Assembly: GCA_001563885.1 (NCBI GenBank) | Contig: LKMM01000125.1 | Span: forward strand, 1-7,320 | From: Natrialbaceae archaeon B1-Br10_E2g27 | GTDB lineage: Archaea; Halobacteriota; Halobacteria; Halobacteriales; Natrialbaceae | DNA: 7,320 nucleotides | Reading direction: 5' to 3' | Shown: in pieces, positions 1 to 5,961 of the stretch | Position numbering within the stretch: the stretch's first letter is position 1 | Layout of the letters: every line of letters begins with the position of its first letter | The notes under the pieces: model-generated | The model's input: the letters and a program-made list of their open reading frames with translations, nothing else | Told to the model about the DNA's origin: nothing | The model's database searches: none | Made by a program: the position numbers and the translations under genes

Positions 1-68
1 ACGAGTCGTTCGTACAGTTTGCGGGTGCGTTCCGGCGAGTCGATGGTGGGGACGAGGGTGTCGGGCAT
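1..68 (-). CDS. Start of an unknown leftward gene (partial)
   Basis: Reading leftward from the ATG at 68 gives 22 codons without a stop, beginning MPDTLVPTIDSPERTRKLYE, and the frame leaves the window at its left edge. The codons mostly end in G or C, as in the neighbouring genes. A TATA-like box lies about 30 nt upstream with no other start between, so the transcript would be nearly leaderless, which supports this start. The fragment is too short to assign a family, and I do not recognise it. The inverted repeats just upstream suggest the gene is controlled by a repressor, possibly its own product (inference). Confidence 0.6.
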   Translation of the reverse strand, partial: MPDTLVPTIDSPERTRKLYERL

Positions 69-69
69 G

Positions 70-92
70 CTTTACAGTAAAGCTTACTTTAC
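70..92. promoter_or_regulatory. Overlapping inverted repeats at a promoter (candidate operator)
   Basis: Bases 70-82 read CTTTACAGTAAAG, a perfect 6-1-6 inverted repeat. Bases 77-92 read GTAAAG-CTTA-CTTTAC, a perfect 6-4-6 inverted repeat that shares the middle arm. The same 6-mer thus occurs three times in 23 nt, in alternating orientation. The block covers the predicted transcription start and lies just downstream of the TATA box, where a bound protein would block transcription. The regulator is unknown. Confidence 0.5.
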
Positions 93-97
93 ACCCA

Positions 98-105
98 GAT
101 AAAAG
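98..105 (-). promoter_or_regulatory. TATA box of the left-edge gene
   Basis: On the minus strand this reads CTTTTATC, an A/T-rich archaeal TATA-like element in GC-rich surroundings. Transcription starting about 26 nt downstream would begin near 76, only a few bases before the ATG at 68. Confidence 0.5.
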
Positions 106-153
106 TCATTCGCTCGTCAGTCTTCCTGACAGTATGCACGGCTGATGGCTGCT

Positions 154-165
154 GGACTCGAGTCC
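154..165. repeat. 12-nt perfect palindrome downstream of arcS
   Basis: GGACTCGAGTCC is self-complementary and lies about 55 nt beyond the arcS stop in its direction of transcription. It could be part of a transcript end, but there is no T-run beside it. Its core is CTCGAG, which is very common in this window, so chance is a fair alternative. The rest of the 69-219 spacer holds only the promoter and operator listed separately. Confidence 0.2.
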
Positions 166-219
166 CGGTTGCCATCTACCGCGAGCACCTGCTCAAAACG
201 TGTCCGGGAGGTTGATCCG

Positions 220-1992
220 CTATCTCTCTTCGACGTGGCGGATCTCACAGGCGATGCCGCGGGTGCTTTCTGTCATCTCACGGCCAAACATCTCTGCACG
301 GCCGACGCCGAAGGCTTTCGGGCCCTCGACGATCACCTCGTCGCCGACCCGAATGTCGTCGTCGGCGTCAACGACCCCCGGCGCGAGCACGCTGCCGTGT
401 GGCACGAAGCCGTCGATTTCGACGCGTTTGGTCGGGGCGTCGCTTTCGACCCAGCGTTTTGCCCCCTCGAGGGTAAACGAAAGGGTCCCATACTGGGGCA
501 CCATCGTCGCCAGTTGGGTGTCCTCGGGGTCACGGACCTGGATCTTGGGGTAACGACTGGTGGTCTGCATGTCAGCAAAGAGGTCGTCGCCGGCCCCGTC
601 GCCAAGCACGTAGTCGGCGATGGCGCGGACGGTGTTGTGCTCGCGTTCGCGTTTCGAGTATTTGAGTTCGCCCGACAGCGCCGCCGAGAGATTCGACAGT
701 GACTCGTCGTCGGTGGGGTGGCCACCCTCGGGAACGGTGTAGGTAATCTCGAGGTCGTCGCCGTCCCACCCGTCTTCGACCCGGGAGACGATGTCACGGT
801 AGCCCTCGTCAGGGACGTGGGCAACGACGTACGGATAGCTGTCGGCGTTGCGCTCGAGATAGCGCCCCAGGACCTCGCTTACGAACTGCTTTTCGTCCTC
901 GGACCACCGACCCGTCACGACGGTGTCGTAGTGTTGGGCCGGATAGGTCGTCTCGAGTTCTTGCGGGACGACGCCGATGGGGGAGGTCATCGAGACCAGA
1001 TGGGCCCGCCACTGGATGGCGTCGTGGAACTGACGGTGACTCTGGGATTCGCTGTAGGGTTTGGCGGCCGAACAGGGGACGAGCACGAGCGGGTTTTTAA
1101 ATCGGTTGCGGTAGCGCGTGGTCACCCGGTCGGCGTAGCGTTGAATCTCCACCCGCCGAAGGGTGTCTTCGCTCGCCGCCGAAATCTGGGCGTCCCGCAG
1201 GATGGGAGTCCGTTCCTCGAGATACCCCCACTGGCTGTCGAGTTCGCGCATTGCGGCGGTAAGCCACTGGTCGTGGCGGGCCTGACCCTCGATATAATCA
1301 CGCAGGCGACCATCTCGAATCCGTCGACGGACGATGCCCAGTTCCGCCCGCAGCGCGTTGACGTTGTGCTCGGCACAATCCTCGCGGGTGAACTCCTCGC
1401 GGGGTTTCTGACAGGCCGGACAGCTACAGGGCAGTTCCTCTATGTCCTCGAGGAAGTAGGCCTCGTCGGTGGTGAGATACCGTCCCTGAGTCCCCTTGAT
1501 TACGGCAGCGGTTTCATCGAAGAGGTCGACACCGGCGTAGGCGAGGGTGGCGACGTTTCGAGGCGTTGTGACACCCGAGAAGTACAATGCCGTGTCAGCG
1601 GGGATTGCCTCGCGGACGGCGACGACGGCGGAGACGAGCGCCGCGCCATGGCCCATCACCGACTGGACGTCTGAGACGGCGTAGGCGTCGGTGCTGTGGT
1701 CGTCTGCGTGATCGCTCGAGATGACGGCGACGCTTGGATACTCGACGTCGGGATAGTCGACGGCGAACGATTCGGCCACCTCGTCTGCGGTTCCCCCGGG
1801 AAACGCCCGGTGTGGGAGGACGGTCAACTGGGAGTCATCACCGTCGGGGAGGTCGCGGTGCTGACTCCAGAGTGAGCCCCCATCCTCGAGTACGTCATCG
1901 ACGAGGGCGGGCGTCATCCGGGGCGACTCGAGGCGAAGTTCGCCCACGCGCGCGGCCCCGTCGCGAGCGTGTACTTCGAAGTAGTCGGTCAT
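220..1992 (-). CDS. arcS: Archaeosine synthase ArcS (TgtA2)
   Basis: This 590-residue protein acts after TgtA in making archaeosine at position 15 of tRNA. In the characterised family it modifies preQ0 in tRNA, and in some archaea it adds lysine and works with a radical SAM partner (RaSEA), which is not in this window. The N-terminal half is a TGT-like fold without the DSGSFQ active-site motif of TgtA. A zinc site follows (C189, C191, C194, probably H209). The ArcS signature PC-x3-KPY-x2-S-x2-H is complete at residues 306-319 (PCSAAKPYSESQSH). A PUA RNA-binding domain covers roughly 518-588. Length and domain order fit the full-length euryarchaeal form. The chosen ATG gives the conserved start MTDYFEVHARDG, which parallels the TgtA start MREHFEVRDTDAG. 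The stop is TAG. It lies 66 nt downstream of the TRAM gene on the same strand, so the two may be cotranscribed. Confidence 0.93.
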   Translation of the reverse strand: MTDYFEVHARDGAARVGELRLESPRMTPALVDDVLEDGGSLWSQHRDLPDGDDSQLTVLPHRAFPGGTADEVAESFAVDYPDVEYPSVAVISSDHADDHSTDAYAVSDVQSVMGHGAALVSAVVAVREAIPADTALYFSGVTTPRNVATLAYAGVDLFDETAAVIKGTQGRYLTTDEAYFLEDIEELPCSCPACQKPREEFTREDCAEHNVNALRAELGIVRRRIRDGRLRDYIEGQARHDQWLTAAMRELDSQWGYLEERTPILRDAQISAASEDTLRRVEIQRYADRVTTRYRNRFKNPLVLVPCSAAKPYSESQSHRQFHDAIQWRAHLVSMTSPIGVVPQELETTYPAQHYDTVVTGRWSEDEKQFVSEVLGRYLERNADSYPYVVAHVPDEGYRDIVSRVEDGWDGDDLEITYTVPEGGHPTDDESLSNLSAALSGELKYSKREREHNTVRAIADYVLGDGAGDDLFADMQTTSRYPKIQVRDPEDTQLATMVPQYGTLSFTLEGAKRWVESDAPTKRVEIDGFVPHGSVLAPGVVDADDDIRVGDEVIVEGPKAFGVGRAEMFGREMTESTRGIACEIRHVEER

Positions 1993-2021
1993 ACCGGATA
2001 TGATATCGGCGTGTGAAAGAG

Positions 2022-2033
2022 GGTATCGATACC
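2022..2033. promoter_or_regulatory. 12-nt palindrome between the TRAM gene and arcS
   Basis: GGTATCGATACC is perfectly self-complementary and sits 30-41 nt upstream of the arcS start, inside a spacer of 66 nt. A T-rich stretch at about 2014-2022 (minus strand CTCTTTCAC) lies where a TATA box would be. It may be a protein-binding site for arcS or chance. There is no direct support for either. Confidence 0.25.
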
Positions 2034-2058
2034 GACGCCCGGCAACGGTCGGTCCGAA

Positions 2059-2412
2059 TCAGGCGTACTCGAGAAAGACACCGCTGGCGGAGGTGTGTCC
2101 CCGGTTGAACGAGCGGATTTCGACGTCGATGACCTCGCCTTCTCGGAGGTCGGTCGGAATATCCTCGACGAAGACGACGAACCCCTCGACTTTGCCGACG
2201 GCATGGCGCTCGCCGCTGTGGTGTTCGGAGAAATCGTCGACAACGACCGTCTGGCGTTCGCCCAACTCGACAGGTGGCGCGCGTTGTTGGGCGTCGGTGT
2301 GGCGCTCCCATGACTCCCGTTTCTCGCTTGATCCCCGGAGTCTGCGGAGGATCCACGCCCCAAAGAGGACGGTCGTGATCGTCCCGATGACGAGTGACGT
2401 CGCGCTGAGCAT
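2059..2412 (-). CDS. Membrane-anchored TRAM-domain protein
   Basis: This 117-residue protein has one hydrophobic segment at residues 3-22 followed by Arg-rich sequence (RRLRG), so the C-terminal part should lie in the cytoplasm. A variable linker (about 27-50) leads to a TRAM domain at about 51-114, seen in GERQTVVVDD, the core VGKVEGFVVFVED and the strand GEVIDVEIRSF. TRAM domains are small beta-barrels that bind RNA. They occur in tRNA-modifying enzymes such as the MiaB and TrmA families, and alone in haloarchaea. The gene starts at the ATG at 2412 and stops with TGA, 66 nt before arcS on the same strand. That position suggests, but does not show, a link to tRNA modification. The membrane anchor is the unusual point. 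The exact function is unknown. Confidence 0.8.
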   Translation of the reverse strand: MLSATSLVIGTITTVLFGAWILRRLRGSSEKRESWERHTDAQQRAPPVELGERQTVVVDDFSEHHSGERHAVGKVEGFVVFVEDIPTDLREGEVIDVEIRSFNRGHTSASGVFLEYA

Positions 2413-2537
2413 ACCGATGGCTGGGCGGGCTGGTCCCTTCGATGTTCTGATTCACTCGGCGACGTACAGTGTCTCACTGCCGACGGCAGTCAGGGCAGAT
2501 GAACCTGCCTCTCGTTTCAGGAGAGTCGTCGACGAAG

Positions 2538-2544
2538 CTTTAGG
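2538..2544 (+). promoter_or_regulatory. TATA box of the HalOD1 gene
   Basis: CTTTAGG is centred about 26 nt before the ATG at 2567, which places the transcript start at the start codon itself (leaderless). It is flanked by a short inverted repeat, CGAAG (2532-2536) and CTTCG (2546-2550), of uncertain meaning. The remainder of the 2413-2566 spacer shows nothing else I can support. Confidence 0.45.
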
Positions 2545-2566
2545 TCTTCGAGGGCTCAAACGGGCA

Positions 2567-2839
2567 ATGAATCGATACAGCCTCGATCAAACTGAGCAGT
2601 TCCCGGATGGGGTAAGCCTCGCTGTCGTCGACGCCGTCGCCGCCCGCCGTGGGGTCGACACACTCGAGATGCCACCGCTGTATCACTGGGTCGATCCGGA
2701 GGCGCTCGATTCGCTCTTTGATCCGGCAACCGAACCGACCGATCGGTCCTTCGAGTTCGTCTACGATGGCCACGTGGTCACGGTCGACGATACGGGAAGC
2801 CTGTCGATTCGTATCGATGGGACGCCAGTTGACCAGTAG
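2567..2839 (+). CDS. Stand-alone HalOD1 output-domain protein
   Basis: This 90-residue acidic protein consists of little more than one HalOD1 domain, a haloarchaeal output domain found at the end of some signalling proteins and very often alone. Recognisable parts are the helix SLAVVDAVAARRGVD, the segment LPPLY-like PPLYHWVDPEALDSLF, and the C-terminal strands FEFVYDGHVVTVDDTGSLSI. What the domain does is not established. The frame stays open far upstream (to about 2000), but that part overlaps the TRAM gene on the other strand and has unusual composition. The ATG at 2567, with a well-placed TATA box, gives the normal domain length. It is convergent with tgtA: only three bases separate the two stop codons. 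Confidence 0.82.
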   Translation: MNRYSLDQTEQFPDGVSLAVVDAVAARRGVDTLEMPPLYHWVDPEALDSLFDPATEPTDRSFEFVYDGHVVTVDDTGSLSIRIDGTPVDQ

Positions 2840-2842
2840 ACA

Positions 2843-4324
2843 TCACTGTGTTGGGACTGTGAGATCGACCAGTGAAACCGACGGCGGAACGATTTCGAGC
2901 ACGCCGCGTGGCCAGCCGCGGTGACCGAGTGTCACGTCGCTCTCGGGATGTGCCTCGACCAGTCGGCGGACGCCTTCGGCTGCGGCCTCGAGGGCCGTCC
3001 GGTCGGTCCGGTCTGGCAACTCCGCGGTGAACGGGTAGCTCTTCGAGAGCGCCCGGGGAAACGGCCCGAACGGCGGTTCGACGCGCCAGGAGGCGTCGAA
3101 CTCGTCGCTTCCTGCAGGCTGGCCCTCGGTCAGAAACAGCGTCTCGGGCGTCGACAGCCGCTCGAGTCGCTGGTGGTGACGAACCACCTCGGGTCGGCGA
3201 GCGCTCTCGTGTGAGGTATAAAAGAACGTCCCTTTCGAGACGGGATCCGTTCGCTCGAGTTGGGTGGCATACTCGAGTAGCGTCCGGTAGCCCTCAAGCA
3301 TCGTCGGATGGGCGCGGGCACGCTGGTCGAGTAGTTCGAGCAGCCGACCGGCGCGGATCGCCTGTTTGATTCGGCGCAGTTCGGCGAAGGTGACGTGGAG
3401 ATTGTGAGCGGCGAGTTCTTTTTCGCGCTCGTCGTCAGACAGCGCGCGAAGCTCGTCAGGCGTATGGGTGGTACAGACGGGACACGAACAGGGCAGGTAC
3501 TCGAGGTCCTCGAGGTGGCGAGTGCCGCTTTCGGTGAGGTATCGATCGTCGCGGGCATAGAGTGCATAAGCAGCCGAATCGAACAGATCACAGCCGAGTG
3601 CAACCCCCAGCGCGAACATCATGGGATGGCCGGCCCCGAAGAGATGGACTGGGGCGTCGGCACCCAGTCCGCGCTTGGCGGCTGCAACGACGTCGACCAT
3701 CTCGGCATACCGGTAGTCGTTCATCAGCGGGACGACCGCCCCAACCGGCAAAACGTCGTGGCTGGTTGCAGTGGCGTGGCGAGCCGCTTTCTCCCGTAGT
3801 TCCGGATACGTCGAGCCCTGGATCGGCGCGGTGGTGAGCATCTCGCCAGTTTCGATGTCCTCGGCGACCTCGAGCCGTTCTTGGGTCGTCTCGAGTTCGG
3901 TTTCAGCGCGCTCACGGGAGACATCGGGCGGCGTCGGGATGTCGACGGGCGTGGCGATATCCGAGCCGATTTCATACTGGAACTCGAGAATTTCCTCGGT
4001 CGTGACGTCGATCTCGCCGTACTCGGAGAGTTGAAACGAGCCCGAATCGGTCATGATCGCACCCGGGAAATCGAGGAGTTCGTGGAGGCCGTCCTCGAGT
4101 GCCTGCTCGCGGAGGCGGTCAGTGCTGTGGACGATATAGGAGTTCGTGATGAGAATCTCAGCGCCGAACTCCTCGGCAAGTCGGCGGGGGGAGATGGTAT
4201 CTATATTGGGGTTGATCACCGGCAACAGTGCCGGCGTCTCGACGGTCGTCTCCGCACGCGGGACGGTGAGCGTGCCGATCCGCCCACCGGCGTCGGTGTC
4301 CCGAACTTCGAAGTGCTCGCGCAT
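2843..4324 (-). CDS. tgtA: Archaeosine tRNA-guanine transglycosylase TgtA
   Basis: This 493-residue enzyme exchanges guanine at position 15 of the tRNA D-loop for preQ0, the first tRNA-bound step to archaeosine. The catalytic TIM-barrel spans about 1-360. DSGSFQ carries D93 (base recognition or proton transfer), and GCDLFDSAAY carries D249, the expected covalent nucleophile. GAVVPLMNDYRY near 195-206 is typical of the archaeal branch. The zinc site is C279, C281, C284 and H307. The section from about 361 (TFFYTSHESARRPEVVRHH) matches the archaeal C-terminal extension, but the protein ends before the PUA domain of longer archaeal relatives such as the approximately 580-residue Pyrococcus enzyme. 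The ending LVDLTVPTQ looks natural, and a short form is usual in haloarchaea as I recall. ArcS, 850 nt downstream, has a PUA domain. The stop is TGA. Confidence 0.96.
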   Translation of the reverse strand: MREHFEVRDTDAGGRIGTLTVPRAETTVETPALLPVINPNIDTISPRRLAEEFGAEILITNSYIVHSTDRLREQALEDGLHELLDFPGAIMTDSGSFQLSEYGEIDVTTEEILEFQYEIGSDIATPVDIPTPPDVSRERAETELETTQERLEVAEDIETGEMLTTAPIQGSTYPELREKAARHATATSHDVLPVGAVVPLMNDYRYAEMVDVVAAAKRGLGADAPVHLFGAGHPMMFALGVALGCDLFDSAAYALYARDDRYLTESGTRHLEDLEYLPCSCPVCTTHTPDELRALSDDEREKELAAHNLHVTFAELRRIKQAIRAGRLLELLDQRARAHPTMLEGYRTLLEYATQLERTDPVSKGTFFYTSHESARRPEVVRHHQRLERLSTPETLFLTEGQPAGSDEFDASWRVEPPFGPFPRALSKSYPFTAELPDRTDRTALEAAAEGVRRLVEAHPESDVTLGHRGWPRGVLEIVPPSVSLVDLTVPTQ

Positions 4325-4665
4325 CGACCCATCCTTGGCCCGTCGAACGTAAGGCTGTGAAGGTTTTCGGTCGGCGCTGGTCGATCGGTTTCACACCGGG
4401 CCAGTACCGTCGCTCGAGCGGGTTCGACCTACCAGCCCGAAAACCAGTACGGAGTGCGTTCCCCAGTGGGCTGGCCGGGAGTGGCGGATGCAAGCCCAAC
4501 TGGGAGTTGACTGGGGTCCGAACGGCGCTATCGCAACGGCCAACTTGTGGAAACGAAGTATTCTGTATTCTCGACCGTTGCACGGTTCAAACAACGGTTT
4601 TCACCGCACCAAGCCCGTAACAGTCAGCCCGTTTTAGGATCGAAACGGCCGTCTGTCTCTGGCGT
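4325..4665. other. 341-nt spacer between divergent tgtA and the acidic-protein gene
   Basis: The stretch must hold the divergent promoters of tgtA and the acidic secreted protein. Only the TATA box of the latter is convincing; a candidate for tgtA (minus strand CCTTACGTTC near 4350) is weak. Reading frames inside it are Cys- and Ser-rich and not acidic, unlike proteins of this organism, so I see no gene. I found no tRNA-like fold and no long repeat. Confidence 0.5.
4631..4637 (+). promoter_or_regulatory. TATA box of the acidic secreted-protein gene
   Basis: GTTTTAG is centred about 32 nt before the ATG at 4666, which puts the expected transcript start near 4660 and a leader of only a few bases. 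No ribosome-binding site precedes the start, as expected for a leaderless message. Confidence 0.45.
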
Positions 4666-5808
4666 ATGGTCTCACGATCACAGACACTCGGTGTGGTACT
4701 GGTTGCACTGATGGTCGCACTTTCCGGAGGGCCCGCCCTCGCCGGTGCGACATCGGCCGCAGACGACGGCACAGCAAGCGTTACACTTCAGGAGGCAGAC
4801 GTCGGCACGCTCGAACTCGCCGACGTAACCCTCGAAGATGCAACGATAGAAGAACTGAACGTCGATGAGCTCGACGCCGATACGGACGAGCTGCAAGCGG
4901 CGATCGAAGATGAGGAAGCGGTTGAAGACGACGAGGAAGAAGACGACAACGGCCTACTCGATGCCGAAAACGACGAGGAGGCTAACGACGAAAACGATGA
5001 AGAGGTTGACGACGAGGACGCTGAAGTCACCCTCTCGGACATCGAATTCGAACAGCTCGTCCTCGAGGACGTCACCGCTGAGGATCTCGAGTTCGACGAT
5101 GAGGACGACGAGATGGATGACGATGCGGAGATGAACGATGAAGACGACGAGATGGACGAGGAGGAAGATGACGACGTCGAAAACGGCGTCGCTGACGACA
5201 TCGAAGCGCTCGAGGACGATGCATCGGTCACCGTCACCGATCTCACTATCGAGACGATGGACGTCGATCAGCTAACGATCGACGACCTCACCGTCGAGGA
5301 TGAAGACGACGAAAATGACAACGGCCTACTCGACGACGAAAACGACGAGGAGGCTGACGACGAAAACGACGAGGAGGCTGACGACGAGGACAATGACGTA
5401 GACGATGAGGACGCTGAAGACGAGGAGTTCGAGTCGATCACCGTCGAGCAGTTCGACGTCGAAGAGGTTACGGTCTCGACGATGACCGTCGAATCCGTCG
5501 ACGAAGACGACGAGGTTGATGACGACGAAAACGACGTCGAAGACGAAGAGAACGACGTTGACGACGAGAATGATGTTGACGATGAGAACGACGTTGGCGA
5601 TGAGACCATCGAAATGATCTCTGCGACTTCGATCGACATCGAGGATGGGACTGCTGACTCGATGACGATCGCCGAGGCTGACGGCCTCGAGGACGTCGAC
5701 GAGGAAGAACCGGACGATGACGAAGACGAAGAGCCTGAAGACGACGAAAACGACGTTGACGATGAGGAAGATGACGACGGACTGCTGTCGGTCGGTGTGC
5801 TGAGCTAA
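4666..5808 (+). CDS. Secreted, extremely acidic protein with pentad-repeat blocks
   Basis: I do not recognise this 380-residue protein. Residues 1-26 form a Sec-type signal peptide: a short basic start, the core TLGVVLVALMVALSGG, and a likely cut after ALA. There is no twin-arginine motif, lipobox or C-terminal membrane anchor, so release from the cell is likely. The rest alternates two kinds of sequence. Blocks at about 39-73, 121-145, 188-212, 258-277 and 313-337 follow a five-residue period with a hydrophobic residue at positions 1 and 3, for example LTIET-MDVDQ-LTIDD. Between them are linkers almost wholly of Asp, Glu and Asn. Three linkers contain NGLL or DGLL preceded by acidic residues, like calcium-binding loops. 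A pentapeptide-like beta-helix with ion-binding linkers is a reasonable guess. The linkers contain tandem and dispersed DNA repeats, so length may vary between strains. It has its own promoter. Confidence 0.85.
   Translation: MVSRSQTLGVVLVALMVALSGGPALAGATSAADDGTASVTLQEADVGTLELADVTLEDATIEELNVDELDADTDELQAAIEDEEAVEDDEEEDDNGLLDAENDEEANDENDEEVDDEDAEVTLSDIEFEQLVLEDVTAEDLEFDDEDDEMDDDAEMNDEDDEMDEEEDDDVENGVADDIEALEDDASVTVTDLTIETMDVDQLTIDDLTVEDEDDENDNGLLDDENDEEADDENDEEADDEDNDVDDEDAEDEEFESITVEQFDVEEVTVSTMTVESVDEDDEVDDDENDVEDEENDVDDENDVDDENDVGDETIEMISATSIDIEDGTADSMTIAEADGLEDVDEEEPDDDEDEEPEDDENDVDDEEDDDGLLSVGVLS
4945..5019 (+). repeat. Internal direct repeat, copy 1 (acidic linker)
   Basis: This 75-nt stretch matches 5317-5391 at 69 of 75 positions. 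Both begin GACAACGGCCTACTCGA and encode NGLLD followed by an Asn/Asp/Glu run. Differences include both silent and replacement changes, so the duplication is not very recent. Confidence 0.8.
5317..5391 (+). repeat. Internal direct repeat, copy 2 (acidic linker)
   Basis: This is the second copy of the 75-nt linker repeat (partner 4945-5019). It contains two exact tandem copies of a 24-nt unit at 5338-5361 and 5362-5385, encoding ENDEEADD twice. The exact identity indicates recent slippage or conversion. Confidence 0.8.
5556..5606 (+). repeat. Imperfect 18-nt tandem repeat in the acidic gene
   Basis: Codons here spell repeated NDVDDE-type hexapeptides (NDVDDE, NDVDDE, NDVGDE). Synonymous differences between the units (gac/gat, gag/gaa) suggest older duplications than the 24-nt tandem pair. 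Confidence 0.55.
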
Positions 5809-5846
5809 CGGACTCCCAGCACCTCACCCGAAAGGCTCCGACTCGA

Positions 5847-5934
5847 CTAGTACTCCGCCAAGCGTCGACTGATGGGTCGAACCGACACCCGCCGACTGGT
5901 TCGACCCATCAGTTCAGGCTTGCCAAAGCACTAG
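5847..5934 (+). repeat. CTAG-bounded 88-nt hairpin element, copy A
   Basis: The element begins and ends with CTAG. Its layout is 22 + 15 + 14 + 15 + 22 nt: outer arms, inner stem and loop. The inner stem CTGATGGGTCGAACC pairs perfectly with GGTTCGACCCATCAG, and the outer arms pair at 15 of 22 positions, counting Watson-Crick pairs. It lies between the convergent ends of the acidic gene (38 nt after its stop) and the Nudix gene (24 nt from its stop). CTCTTTTT at 5953-5960 follows, so it may also act as a transcript end. It equals copy B at 87 of 88 bases. No coding capacity is seen. It could be a MITE-like mobile repeat or a structured RNA. Confidence 0.85.
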
Positions 5935-5951
5935 GGAGCCTACGCCCGGTT

Positions 5952-5961
5952 CCTCTTTTTA
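5952..5961 (+). terminator. Possible T-rich transcript end after copy A
   Basis: A pyrimidine run (CCTCTTTTTA) follows the hairpin element on the plus strand, 144 nt past the acidic gene's stop. Archaeal termination favours T-runs, with or without a hairpin. The run overlaps the last codons of the convergent Nudix gene. Confidence 0.35.

Noticed and set aside
718..1674. 318-codon open frame on the plus strand inside arcS
   Set aside because: It is the mirror of GC-rich codons of arcS. The minus-strand protein has the full ArcS signature motif and domains.
2000..2566. Long upstream extension of the HalOD1 frame
   Set aside because: It is antisense to the TRAM gene, has Ser/Arg-rich non-acidic composition, and a well-placed TATA box supports the ATG at 2567.
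4357..4620. 87-codon frame in the spacer upstream of the acidic gene
   Set aside because: Basic and Cys-rich, unlike proteins of this organism, with no promoter or family resemblance.
5268..5639. Poly-serine frame antisense to the acidic gene
   Set aside because: It is the complement of GAC/GAG-type codons read as TCG/TCC. It has no signal, start context or domain.
5847..5934. tRNA or other known small RNA gene
   Set aside because: The fold is one long hairpin, not a cloverleaf, and GGTTCGA matching a T-loop is simply part of the inner stem.
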